A DNA stretch of 39,229 nt from an uncultured Roseobacter sp. GTDB lineage: Bacteria; Pseudomonadota; Alphaproteobacteria; Rhodobacterales; Rhodobacteraceae. The notes beneath the pieces are model-generated. The model was not told the DNA's origin. It made no database searches and saw only the letters and a list, made by a program, of their open reading frames with translations. The first letter of the stretch is position 1. Each line of letters starts with the position of its first letter. Positions 1 to 7,669 of the stretch are shown here, one piece after another. Where the stretch lies: positions 1 to 39,229 of the forward strand of contig CAJXIL010000016.1 in the NCBI GenBank assembly GCA_913054455.1, written 5' to 3'. The translations under genes and the position numbers were made by a program.

Positions 1-109
1 TGTCGTTCCTCAGCTTCGATGGGAGCCGACCCCTGGTCGCGCCCTTTGCAGAAAATGTAGTGCCCACCCCAGCCCACAGGACGGGAGTGGGAAGATTCAC
101 CTTACCAGA
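1..109. other. Left-edge sequence downstream of purC
   Basis: The 109 bases before the purC stop codon hold no gene I can identify. On the minus strand a frame from a GTG at base 77 stays open to the window edge (about 25 codons), which is too little to call. I see no strong terminator for purC here. Confidence 0.3.
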
Positions 110-871
110 TCAGTTCACCAGCGTGGGTTTGCTGGGCGTTGGCGGATTGTTCGGCATCACGCCCAGACGACGCGCCACTTCGCTATAGGCGTCTGTCAGA
201 CTACCCAGATCGCGGCGGAACACATCCTTGTCGAGCTTCTGTCCGCTCTCAATATCCCAAAGACGGCAGCTGTCGGGGCTGATCTCATCGGCCACCACCA
301 GACGCTGAAAATCACCGTCATAGACGCGGCCAATTTCAATCTTGAAGTCCACCAGACGGATACCAACACCAAACATCACGCCAGACATAAAGTCGTTCAC
401 CCGCAGCGCTAGGCTGAGGATATCATCCATATCCTGCTGACTGGCCCAGCCAAAGGCCGCGATATGCTCTTCCGACACCAGCGGGTCGCCCAGGCTGTCA
501 TCTTTGTAGCAGTATTCGACGATTGGCCGCGGCAGTTGTGTGCCCTCGTCGATTCCAAGCCGTTTGGACATAGTTCCGGCCGCATAGTTGCGCACGATCA
601 CTTCCAAAGGAATGATCTCGCAGGAGCGCACCAGTTGCTCACGCATGTTCAGACGCTTCAAGAAATGCGTCGGCACGCCAATCTGACCAAGTCCCACCAT
701 GAAGTACTCGCTCAGCAGGTTGTTCAAAACCCCCTTGCCTTCGATTACGTCCTTCTTTTCAGCGTTGAACGCCGTGGCGTCATCCTTGAAATACTGCACG
801 ATGGTGCCGGGTTCCGGACCTTCATACAGTGTTTTGGCCTTGCCTTCGTAGATCTTCTTGCGACGTGCCAT
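110..871 (-). CDS. purC: Phosphoribosylaminoimidazole-succinocarboxamide synthase (SAICAR synthase)
   Basis: This enzyme joins CAIR and aspartate, using ATP, to give SAICAR in de novo purine synthesis; it is cytosolic. The 253-residue product has the usual length. It opens [18 protein letters not shown], the N-terminal ATP-site motif. It also carries [18 protein letters not shown] and [14 protein letters not shown], both hallmarks of PurC. The frame stays open a further 71 codons upstream, but that extension is unlike any PurC. The ATG at 871 starts exactly where the family starts and has GAAAGG upstream. It is a single gene here, away from purM and purN in the same window. The divergent neighbour is the ATPase zeta subunit. 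Confidence 0.96.
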   Translation of the reverse strand: MARRKKIYEGKAKTLYEGPEPGTIVQYFKDDATAFNAEKKDVIEGKGVLNNLLSEYFMVGLGQIGVPTHFLKRLNMREQLVRSCEIIPLEVIVRNYAAGTMSKRLGIDEGTQLPRPIVEYCYKDDSLGDPLVSEEHIAAFGWASQQDMDDILSLALRVNDFMSGVMFGVGIRLVDFKIEIGRVYDGDFQRLVVADEISPDSCRLWDIESGQKLDKDVFRRDLGSLTDAYSEVARRLGVMPNNPPTPSKPTLVN

Positions 872-1178
872 GAGGAGCCTTTCGAGGTAAAGGCCGGAAT
901 CCCGGCCCGGTTTCTTGCCGCTCTCATAGGGCAAGGGGTGAATTGCTGCAAGTATAGTGGCGCGAACCAGACAAATAGAACCGATTTTGGGGATCGTGTC
1001 ACAGACAATCCGGGTGGGGAAGCAAGATCCTGATATCCTCTCTGCCTTTTTTCTCTGCAGTGCTCCCAGACCTTTTATGGCCAAAATTTAGCGCGCTGGC
1101 ATATTGTCGCAATCCCTGTCCCCCGGCCAAATGCACACCATATCAGTTAAACAACGTTGCAAATTTGGAGGACATGAC
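872..1178. promoter_or_regulatory. Divergent intergenic region between purC and the zeta subunit gene
   Basis: About 307 bases separate the two divergent start codons, so both promoters should lie here. I could not pick out convincing -35/-10 pairs or a purine-type operator. The only strong signal is the ribosome binding site GGAGG at 1167-1171, serving the plus-strand gene. A minus-strand frame is open through most of the region but resembles nothing. Confidence 0.4.
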
Positions 1179-1505
1179 ATGACCACATTTGATGACCGCG
1201 CGCAGGCCTTTGAGGCAAAATTCGCCCATGACCTAGATCTTCGTTTCCAGGCCCGTGCCCGTTGCAACAAACTGCTGGGTCAGTGGGCCGCGGATATTCT
1301 GGGGCTAGACGCAGCCCAGTCCGAAAAATACGCCGCCGAAGTTGTCAGCGCTGACCTGCACCATCCTGGCCATGACGATGTTCTGAATAAGATCACTTCA
1401 GACATAGCGGCCCATAAACACAGCCAATTCACCGCTGAAGACGTCAAAAAGCAGATGGCTGAGTTTCTGAGACAAGCCAGCGAGGAAGTGCTGGAAGCGA
1501 CCTAA
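1179..1505 (+). CDS. F1-ATPase inhibitor zeta subunit (DUF1476)
   Basis: This 108-residue product belongs to DUF1476, whose Paracoccus denitrificans member is the zeta subunit that binds F1 and blocks ATP hydrolysis. It begins MTTFDDRAQAFEAKFAHD; in the Paracoccus protein the N-terminal region is the inhibitory part. The rest is charged and helical, with a family-typical DDVLNKITSDI segment and a C-terminal helix ending EEVLEAT. The ATG at 1179 sits 7 bases after GGAGG. The overlapping ATG at 1174 reads into a stop after two codons. An open frame starting at 1104 adds 25 residues with no family match. It is not near an atp operon, which is common for this gene. A hairpin follows at 1529-1554. 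Confidence 0.9.
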   Translation: MTTFDDRAQAFEAKFAHDLDLRFQARARCNKLLGQWAADILGLDAAQSEKYAAEVVSADLHHPGHDDVLNKITSDIAAHKHSQFTAEDVKKQMAEFLRQASEEVLEAT

Positions 1506-1528
1506 GCAGACAGCATTGCGCCGACTTT

Positions 1529-1554
1529 GCGATGCCCCGCGACGGGGGCATCGC
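1529..1554 (+). terminator. GC-rich hairpin after the zeta subunit gene
   Basis: GCGATGCCCC at 1529-1538 pairs perfectly with GGGGCATCGC at 1545-1554 across a 6-base loop. It starts 23 bases after the stop codon, where a terminator is expected. It lacks a U-tract, so intrinsic termination is not certain; it may only stabilise the 3' end. Confidence 0.5.
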
Positions 1555-1729
1555 AGCCCGCAGTTTCAATTCGTTTAGTTTGCCGATGCCCGCTGCAATA
1601 GGCCAAACGACTGATGCCACTTTGAAAGGCAATTCAATTACATCGCGCTGAGATGGAATTAACGTCACAAAAACCCCAGCTTGCTATTTTGGCCTTTCTG
1701 CCCTTACCGGGCCCCGCAGAAAGAGCAAA

Positions 1730-3697
1730 ATGCAGAGCCTCAAACTCCCCTCCGCAGGATCGCCACTTCAGATCCTTCGCCTGACTGCCCCCTTTGCCAT
1801 GGCAGCTCTTTGCCTCTGGGCGCTCTCCACCCGCATTGAACTGCCCTCACTGGCGGCTCTAGGCACTTTGCTTGGCCAACTGCATCTTTGGCAATGGCTG
1901 GCGGCATGTGGTGCCACCGGCATCAGTTTTTGGGCTCTGGGGCGCTATGATTCTGTGGCCCACCGCCATTTACAAACAGGCCTGGATGGCCCACCGGCGC
2001 GTCGGGCAGGCATGGCTGCCATCGCCTTTTCTCAGCTGGTGGGCTTTGGATTGTTCACTGGAGCCTATGCCCGCTGGCGATTGGTGCCTGGGTTGACCGC
2101 TCTGCAAGCCGCTCAGCTAACAGGGTTGGTGGGTTTGACCTTCATGGCAGCCCTAGCATTCCTCTGTGGTCTTGCGATGATCATGGTCCCTGTCTTTTCT
2201 TGGTTCAGGCCCCTTGGCGCCTTGCTGGTCGTCCTCACCGTGGCCGCCAGCCTCATGAGCTTTGCCGCACCTCAGCTGCGCCTTGGCACCTTGTCCCTGC
2301 GCTGGCCCTCTTTGTCAGCAATGGCGGCGCTTTCGGTCTGGGCATTGATTGATGTGATGACTGCAGGCACCGCGCTCTGGATCCTGCTGCCTGAGACGCT
2401 CTCGATCTCCTGGGCCACCTTGCTGGTGGTCTATGCCATTGCCCTGGGCGCAGCCATCCTGTCTTCCGCTCCCGGTGGCACAGGCCCTTTAGAGCTGATG
2501 ATCTTCACCCTGCTTCCCTCTGAGGACAGCACCGGCCTTTTGGCAGCTCTCCTGGCATTTCGGCTGGTCTATTATGCCCTGCCCGCCGCAATTGCCTGCG
2601 TGCTAATGATCTTGCCCGAGCGGCTGAAATCCATGAGAGCCCCAGTAACGGATCCGGATCTTTTGGGGGCTCAGTGCTTGGCAGCAGAGCACCTGAACCA
2701 AAATCGACTTCGAGCCGAAAGCGGGATTATCCGCCAAAATGGTGGCCATGTTCAGGCCTTTGGGTTCAACCAGCTGGCCCTCCTAGATAGCCCGCAGATC
2801 TCTGTGGCACTGTTTGACCCGGTAACAGGAAGCGTCGGCGAAACCCTCACCCCCTTGCGACGCTACGCGCGCCAACGCAATGCAACGCCCTGCTACTACA
2901 AATGTTCCGGCCGCAATGCCCTGGCCGCCCGCAAGGCAGGCTGGGTCGTCTTGCGCATTGCCGCAGATGCCGTGGTTTCCCCGATCTCCTTTAGCGAGGC
3001 CGGATCCAGCCATCGCCAATTGCGCCGCAAGCTGCGTCACGCCGAAAAGGCCGGGATCAGCGTGCGCCCCGCCCCGCCCAACCTGCCCCTGGACCAGATG
3101 CAGGCGCTCGATCAGGCTTGGCAAAAGCGCCACGGTGGCGCGCGCGGCACGACCATGGGCCGTTTTGAGGCCAATTACCTTGCCGGACAGCGGGTCTTTC
3201 TCGCTTGGCAGAACAAGCGCATTATTGGCTTTATCAGTCTGCATACAGCCTCTGCGGAATGGTGCCTTGATCTCATCCGCATTTGCCCTGATGCACCAGA
3301 TGGGACCGGCCATATCTTGCTGCGCGCGGCCATTGCCGCCGCCAAGACAGAAGAGATCCCGCGCCTGTCGCTGGCCGCAGTTCCCGATCACCGCTATGCC
3401 GCCCGCATGGATCCCGGCCTGCGCCGCTTCAAGGCCTGTTTTGCCCCCCAATGGCAGCCGCGCTATATGACCTGCCCCAGTTGGTTCGATATGACCATCG
3501 CAGGTTTTGAGCTCTACCGGCTGATCCATCGCCCTGGCCCCGTCCTGCCAGCCGCGCCTGGGGCAGAACTCAACGAGAACCGCCCCCCAGCCGCCAGTGC
3601 TTTGGATGAAGACAGAGCAGATGCAGCCTGGGACCCGCAGAACCTTCAGGACCAATCGGCGCTGCGCGCCGCGCCAAATTCGGCCCAGGCTTCGTAA
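1730..3697 (+). CDS. MprF-like membrane phosphatidylglycerol aminoacyltransferase (DUF2156)
   Basis: Family members move lysine or alanine from aminoacyl-tRNA to phosphatidylglycerol, lowering the negative surface charge and increasing resistance to cationic peptides. Of the 655 residues, roughly the first 300 form a multi-pass membrane region, including the motif SAPGGTGPLELMIF seen in LPG-synthase membrane domains. From about 315 to 610 lies a soluble GNAT-like DUF2156 domain with RQLRRKLRHAEKAG, the typical basic segment near the tRNA/lipid site. The last 45 residues are a Pro/Ala-rich tail. Classical MprF is about 840 residues with more membrane segments, so flippase capacity may be reduced or absent. 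The amino acid transferred cannot be told from sequence. Start ATG 1730 is the first in the frame; its ribosome binding site is weak. Confidence 0.8.
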   Translation: MQSLKLPSAGSPLQILRLTAPFAMAALCLWALSTRIELPSLAALGTLLGQLHLWQWLAACGATGISFWALGRYDSVAHRHLQTGLDGPPARRAGMAAIAFSQLVGFGLFTGAYARWRLVPGLTALQAAQLTGLVGLTFMAALAFLCGLAMIMVPVFSWFRPLGALLVVLTVAASLMSFAAPQLRLGTLSLRWPSLSAMAALSVWALIDVMTAGTALWILLPETLSISWATLLVVYAIALGAAILSSAPGGTGPLELMIFTLLPSEDSTGLLAALLAFRLVYYALPAAIACVLMILPERLKSMRAPVTDPDLLGAQCLAAEHLNQNRLRAESGIIRQNGGHVQAFGFNQLALLDSPQISVALFDPVTGSVGETLTPLRRYARQRNATPCYYKCSGRNALAARKAGWVVLRIAADAVVSPISFSEAGSSHRQLRRKLRHAEKAGISVRPAPPNLPLDQMQALDQAWQKRHGGARGTTMGRFEANYLAGQRVFLAWQNKRIIGFISLHTASAEWCLDLIRICPDAPDGTGHILLRAAIAAAKTEEIPRLSLAAVPDHRYAARMDPGLRRFKACFAPQWQPRYMTCPSWFDMTIAGFELYRLIHRPGPVLPAAPGAELNENRPPAASALDEDRADAAWDPQNLQDQSALRAAPNSAQAS

Positions 3698-3783
3698 GAG
3701 GCATCAGTACGAAACGGGCGCCTCAATACGGGGCTCATAATCAAGTTGAGGATTATGCATTTGCGCTTTCACCTCTCCCATGA

Positions 3784-3828
3784 CACAGCAGGGACAACCA
3801 AGCGGCACCGGGCCGCCCTGCCCCTGTG
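3784..3828 (+). promoter_or_regulatory. Structured leader upstream of the homocysteine methyltransferase gene
   Basis: CACAG (3784-3788) pairs with CTGTG (3824-3828), and CAGG with CCTG (3817-3820) past a 3-base bulge. An inner hairpin pairs GCGGC (3802-3806) with GCCGC (3812-3816). It ends 33 bases before the start codon. No poly-U follows, so a leader element is as likely as a terminator for the upstream gene. It does not match a SAM or B12 riboswitch that I know. Confidence 0.35.
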
Positions 3829-3861
3829 CGACAATCTCCTTTCCTTTGATAGGATTCCCCT

Positions 3862-4887
3862 ATGACCACTTTCTTTGCTGATTTCCTTGCGGAAAAAGAC
3901 GTTCTGTTGGCCGACGGCGCCACAGGTACCAACCTCTTCAACATGGGGTTACAATCCGGTGATGCGCCCGAGCTGTGGAACACGGATGAACCTAAGAAGA
4001 TCATGGCGCTCTATCAGGGCTCTGTGGATGCGGGCAGTGATTTGTTTTTGACCAATAGCTTTGGGGGTACCGCTGCACGCTTGAAGCTGCATGACGCCCA
4101 AGGGCGCGTGCGGGAACTGAACCGCGCTGCGGCTGAACTCGGGCGCGAGGTCGCTGATAAAATGGATCGCAAGATCGCTGTTGCTGGCTCTGTTGGCCCG
4201 ACCGGTGAAATCATGCTGCCCGTGGGTGAGCTGAGCCATGAGCTGGCCGTTGAGATGTTCCACGAACAGGCAGAAGCCCTAAAAGAGGGCGGCGTTGACG
4301 TGCTCTGGGTGGAGACCATTTCGGCCCCTGAAGAATTCCGTGCCGCAGCTGAGGCCTTTGCGCTGGCAGGTATGCCCTGGTGTGGCACCATGAGTTTTGA
4401 CACTGCAGGCCGAACCATGATGGGGGTCACCTCCGCTGATCTGGCGCAGCTGGTTGAGGATCTGCCCAATACACCTTTGGCCTTTGGGGCAAACTGCGGC
4501 ACCGGCTCCTCTGATATCCTGCGCACCGTTTTGGGCTTTGCCGCCCAGGGCACGGAGCGGCCCATTATTTCCAAGGGCAATGCCGGCATTCCAAAATATG
4601 TTGATGGGCACATCCACTACGATGGCACCCCAGAACTGATGGGCGAATATGCCGTGATGGCACGGGATTCCGGCGCCAAGATCATTGGTGGCTGCTGTGG
4701 CACCATGCCCGACCATTTGCGTGCCATGCGCGAGGCCCTGGATACCCGCCCTCGTGGCGAGCGCCCCAGCCTGGAGCGCATCGTCGAGGTGCTGGGTCCC
4801 TTCACCTCCGCCAGCGATGGCACCGGTGAAGAGGAAAAGGCCGCCACCGAGCGCCGCTCGCGCCGAGGGAGCCGCCGACGCGGCTAA
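3862..4887 (+). CDS. bmt: Homocysteine S-methyltransferase (betaine-homocysteine type; split methionine synthase component)
   Basis: This 341-residue protein is a stand-alone homocysteine-binding TIM barrel of the BHMT/MetH N-domain family. It transfers a methyl group to homocysteine to give methionine. The zinc ligands are visible: C212 in GANCGTG and the pair C278-C279 in GGCCGTMPDHL. The N-terminal DGATGTNL and the TNSFGG segment are also typical. The C-terminus ends in a basic Arg/Ser tail (RRSRRGSRRRG), an unusual extension. No B12 or folate domain is attached; a separate corrinoid protein lies at 6970-7668. Roseobacters such as Phaeobacter inhibens are known to use a methionine synthase divided among separate proteins, so the methyl donor may be the corrinoid protein rather than betaine. 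AGGA precedes the ATG by 8 bases. Confidence 0.88.
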   Translation: MTTFFADFLAEKDVLLADGATGTNLFNMGLQSGDAPELWNTDEPKKIMALYQGSVDAGSDLFLTNSFGGTAARLKLHDAQGRVRELNRAAAELGREVADKMDRKIAVAGSVGPTGEIMLPVGELSHELAVEMFHEQAEALKEGGVDVLWVETISAPEEFRAAAEAFALAGMPWCGTMSFDTAGRTMMGVTSADLAQLVEDLPNTPLAFGANCGTGSSDILRTVLGFAAQGTERPIISKGNAGIPKYVDGHIHYDGTPELMGEYAVMARDSGAKIIGGCCGTMPDHLRAMREALDTRPRGERPSLERIVEVLGPFTSASDGTGEEEKAATERRSRRGSRRRG

Positions 4888-4902
4888 AGTCCTCGAAAGA
4901 TA

Positions 4903-5610
4903 CTATTCTTCGTTGCCATCGCCGTCGATGGCAACGATCCCCTCCAAGCTGGTAAGTCCTGCCGGGTCAGGACCTGTCAAAGGCCAGCGCGCACCAAGCA
5001 ACCTCGACTTGCTAATTTTGGTGACATTGACTGTATTGGACTGGTTGCCGCCAAGGCAATAATAGCGCTTCTTATCCTCTCCGGCGCAGAAGGCGACATG
5101 CCCCTTCCAGCCATCTTTTTTGCCCCGCCAAAAGACCAGAATGGCACCGATTTGAGGGCTCACAGGCTCGCCAAATTTCAACCATTGTCGCGCGCCCAGT
5201 AGATTGGCTGGCAAAGGCTCCTCTCCCAAGGTTGAGCCGACACAATGACCGACAAACAGGCCGCACCAGGGGATGTCGTCGTTGTCATAATCTATGTCCA
5301 GATCTTCTGCCATCTTCAGAATCTGTGGGTTCGACATCGGTCCAGGAATTTCCTTTGTTCCCGTGAGCCTATTGGCCTCATCAAACCATGGCATTCGGTC
5401 AAACCGATGTACCTGACCGGTCGCAGGTGGGCCAAAAAGAGCTGCATAGGTCATTGGTCCGACAATCCCATCTGCCAGCAACCCAACACTTTGTTGGAAA
5501 CGCCGTATTGCGTTACTGGTCATTTTTCCTCGGATCCCATCGACAGGCCCGGGGTTGAAGCCCAGCTTCATCAAGCGTTTTTGTATCTTTTTCCAATCAC
5601 TCGGGAACAT
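4903..5610 (-). CDS. Peptidoglycan-binding plus CHAP-like cysteine peptidase (TIGR02594-type, endolysin-like)
   Basis: The 235-residue product has two parts. Residues 5-60 are a PG_binding_1 domain (LMKLGFNPGPVDGIRG, then LADGIVGPMTYAAL). Residues 72-210 are a CHAP-like cysteine peptidase, with C116 in PWCGLF, H171 in KGHVAF and N189 in GGNQ as likely catalytic residues. This layout is common in phage endolysins and wall-remodelling enzymes. There is no signal peptide, so export would need a holin or lysis. ATG 5610 is preferred: AGGAGG lies 5 bases upstream, whereas the GTG at 5616 overlaps that site. It sits between two methionine-synthase genes but runs the other way. Its upstream spacer is very AT-rich, hinting at acquisition. 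No other phage genes are nearby. Confidence 0.8.
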   Translation of the reverse strand: MFPSDWKKIQKRLMKLGFNPGPVDGIRGKMTSNAIRRFQQSVGLLADGIVGPMTYAALFGPPATGQVHRFDRMPWFDEANRLTGTKEIPGPMSNPQILKMAEDLDIDYDNDDIPWCGLFVGHCVGSTLGEEPLPANLLGARQWLKFGEPVSPQIGAILVFWRGKKDGWKGHVAFCAGEDKKRYYCLGGNQSNTVNVTKISKSRLLGARWPLTGPDPAGLTSLEGIVAIDGDGNEE

Positions 5611-5616
5611 CTTCAC

Positions 5617-5666
5617 CTCCTAATTAACCAAAAGGAAAAAACAATCTTAACACATTTTTTAAAAAA
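5617..5666. other. AT-rich spacer
   Basis: Fifty bases between two minus-strand genes are strikingly AT-rich and include a run of T followed by A around 5655-5668. It probably holds the promoter of the endolysin-like gene and contrasts with the GC-rich surroundings. Confidence 0.4.
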
Positions 5667-6746
5667 TTAAAACAACCCCAGCTGGTCCCCCGGTTGGGGC
5701 GGTCTTGCAAACCGACCCGTGTCCAGGTCCGGCTGCCGCTCTGCAAGTCCCAGCCGCCTACAGGCCGCATTGAAGCGTCGACCGATCATGGCAGCATATT
5801 CGCCCTCGCCACGCATGCGCTGGCCCCAGCGCGGATCATAGTCGCGTCCGCCGTGCATTTCGCGCAGGCGAGCCATCACCTTAGCCGCGCGGCCTGGCTC
5901 ATGCTCCGCTAACCAATCCTGCCAAAGTTGGGAAACCTCCCGCGGCAGGCGCAGCATGATCCAGCTGGCCGCATCCGCACCGGCCGCAGCCCCGGCAGCC
6001 AAGAGCGCCTCCAGCTCATGATCTGTCAGACCCGGCACCACCGGAGAGGCCATCAACCGCACAGGCACGCCTGCCTTGGAGAGGCGGTTGATCACGGCCA
6101 GCCGACGCGCCGGAGCCGGCGCGCGGGGCTCCATGCGACGCGAGAGATCGGGGTCCAGTGTGGTGACAGAAATCCCAACCCGCACCAGCCCCTTGGTGGC
6201 CATGTCTGACAGGATATCCAGGTCGCGTTCAATAAGGCTCCCCTTGGTCACGACGGCCACAGGGTGATTAAACTCTTGCAACACCTCCAGACAGGCACGC
6301 GTCAGCTCATGGTCGCGCTCGCAGGGCTGGTAGGGGTCGGTATTGGTTCCCATCGCCAGGGTCGCTACCTTGTAGCGCGGTTTGGACAGTTCCTGGCGCA
6401 GCACTTCCGCCACATTGGGGCGAGCGATAAGCCGGGTTTCAAAATCGAGCCCCGGCGACAGGCCAAGATAGGCGTGGCTGGGGCGGGCAAAACAATAAAT
6501 ACAGCCGTGCTCACAGCCACGATAGGGATTGACCGAGCGGTCAAAGGGCAGGTCCGGCGAGCGGTTGAAGGAGATGGCGCTACGGACCTGTTCGAGCCGA
6601 ATTTCCGTGGGAATCACTTCCGAGGGCTCATCTTGCTGCCAGCCATCATCGACAGTTTCGCGCCCCAGATCAAAGCGACTTGGCGCATTGCTAAGACTGG
6701 CGCGGGCTTTGCGACGTAGCGGTGAATTGTGAATCATCTGTTCCAT
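5667..6746 (-). CDS. PA0069-family radical SAM protein
   Basis: This 359-residue radical SAM protein carries the iron-sulfur motif CxxxCxxC within GCEHGCIYCFARP, preceded by SVNPYRG, the signature of the PA0069/SplB-like family. Later segments GTNTDPYQPCE and RVGISVTTLDPDLSRRMEPRAP are also characteristic. The reaction is unknown; family members are annotated near DNA-repair spore photoproduct lyases but no substrate is established. The frame is open upstream to 6872, but that part is not conserved-looking. I choose the ATG at 6746; the ATG at 6737 is equally possible, since neither has a good ribosome binding site. It is divergent from the corrinoid protein gene. It is not a RamA-type corrinoid-activating ferredoxin, so a link to methionine synthesis is only positional. 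Confidence 0.85.
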   Translation of the reverse strand: MEQMIHNSPLRRKARASLSNAPSRFDLGRETVDDGWQQDEPSEVIPTEIRLEQVRSAISFNRSPDLPFDRSVNPYRGCEHGCIYCFARPSHAYLGLSPGLDFETRLIARPNVAEVLRQELSKPRYKVATLAMGTNTDPYQPCERDHELTRACLEVLQEFNHPVAVVTKGSLIERDLDILSDMATKGLVRVGISVTTLDPDLSRRMEPRAPAPARRLAVINRLSKAGVPVRLMASPVVPGLTDHELEALLAAGAAAGADAASWIMLRLPREVSQLWQDWLAEHEPGRAAKVMARLREMHGGRDYDPRWGQRMRGEGEYAAMIGRRFNAACRRLGLAERQPDLDTGRFARPPQPGDQLGLF

Positions 6747-6775
6747 TTGGCTATGGTGACAGCCTTTTTGGAACA

Positions 6776-6825
6776 AATGAAGAACAAACCCGAGAAATCG
6801 AAGATTTCCTTGCGAATTCTTCATT
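6776..6825. promoter_or_regulatory. Nested inverted repeats between divergent genes
   Basis: AATGAAGAA (6776-6784) is inverted as TTCTTCATT (6817-6825). Nested inside is GAAATC (6794-6799), inverted as GATTTC (6803-6808) over a 3-base loop. This may be an operator or promoter structure for the radical SAM gene and/or the corrinoid gene. A further small hairpin, CGGGG-act-CCCCG at 6937-6949, lies just upstream of the corrinoid gene's ribosome binding site. Confidence 0.35.
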
Positions 6826-6969
6826 ATCAATCTGCTACTTTTGCGCCTATAGGTCGGTTCGGACAAAGGCAATGTCGCAAATATTGCAGTCTCGACGCGA
6901 CATTATGGCCCAATAGTCGGCACAACGATGCCACGCCGGGGACTCCCCGCCCACTCAAGGAATAGGCGC

Positions 6970-7668
6970 ATGTCAGAAGAAGAAGATATCATCCTGGCGG
7001 AACTGGACGACGAAGAACTTGTCCAACAGATGTTTGATGACCTTTATGACGGTATGAAGGAAGAAATCGAAGAAGGTGTGAACATCCTTCTGTCGCGCGA
7101 TTGGGAGCCCTACAAGGTGCTGACAGAAGCGCTGGTGGGCGGCATGACCATTGTTGGCGCCGATTTCCGCGATGGCATCTTGTTTGTGCCTGAGGTTCTA
7201 CTGGCGGCAAACGCCATGAAGGGCGGCATGGCCATCCTGAAGCCACTGCTGGCCGCCACAGGCGCGCCGCGCATGGGGTCAATGGTCATTGGCACCGTCA
7301 AAGGCGACATTCACGACATCGGCAAGAACCTGGTGTCCATGATGATGGAAGGCGCTGGTTTTGAAGTAGTCGATCTGGGCATCAACAACCCGGTTGAAAA
7401 CTACCTGGAGGCTCTCGAAGAGCACCAGCCTGACATTCTGGGCATGTCCGCTCTGCTGACAACCACCATGCCCTACATGAAGGTCGTCATCGACACGATG
7501 ATCGAACAGGGCAAGCGCGACGACTATGTTGTCCTGGTTGGTGGCGCGCCACTGAACGAAGAATTTGGCAAGGCGATCGGCGCTGACGGCTATTGCCGCG
7601 ATGCAGCCGTTGCAGTGGAAATGGCCAAGGACTTTGTTGCGCGCAAGCACAACCAGATGAGCGCCTAA
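6970..7668 (+). CDS. Cobalamin-binding corrinoid protein (methyltransferase corrinoid protein, MetH B12-domain-like)
   Basis: The 232-residue product has a helical cap domain (about residues 20-100) followed by a Rossmann-type B12-binding domain. The diagnostic DxHxxG motif is D113-H115-G118 in KGDIHDIGKN, where the histidine binds cobalt. GMSALLTTTM and VLVGGAPLNEEF are the usual later segments. Such proteins shuttle a methyl group between partner methyltransferases. With the free-standing homocysteine methyltransferase at 3862-4887 it plausibly forms part of a split methionine synthase; the folate-binding partner is not in this window. ATG 6970 has AAGGAA 7 bases upstream; the frame opens 14 codons earlier but that part is not family-like. 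A strong hairpin lies 18 bases after the stop. Confidence 0.92.
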   Translation: MSEEEDIILAELDDEELVQQMFDDLYDGMKEEIEEGVNILLSRDWEPYKVLTEALVGGMTIVGADFRDGILFVPEVLLAANAMKGGMAILKPLLAATGAPRMGSMVIGTVKGDIHDIGKNLVSMMMEGAGFEVVDLGINNPVENYLEALEEHQPDILGMSALLTTTMPYMKVVIDTMIEQGKRDDYVVLVGGAPLNEEFGKAIGADGYCRDAAVAVEMAKDFVARKHNQMSA

Positions 7669-7669
7669 A

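Noticed and set aside
464..1033. Plus-strand frame opposite purC
   Set aside because: Antisense to purC, with no ribosome binding site and no recognisable motif.
2783..3655. 290-codon minus-strand frame opposite the MprF-like gene
   Set aside because: It mirrors the GNAT-like domain of the true gene; the composition fits a GC-driven shadow frame.
5667..6746. Radical SAM protein as activator of the corrinoid protein
   Set aside because: Its motifs are of the PA0069 type and it lacks the ferredoxin-like and ATPase features of RamA-type activators.
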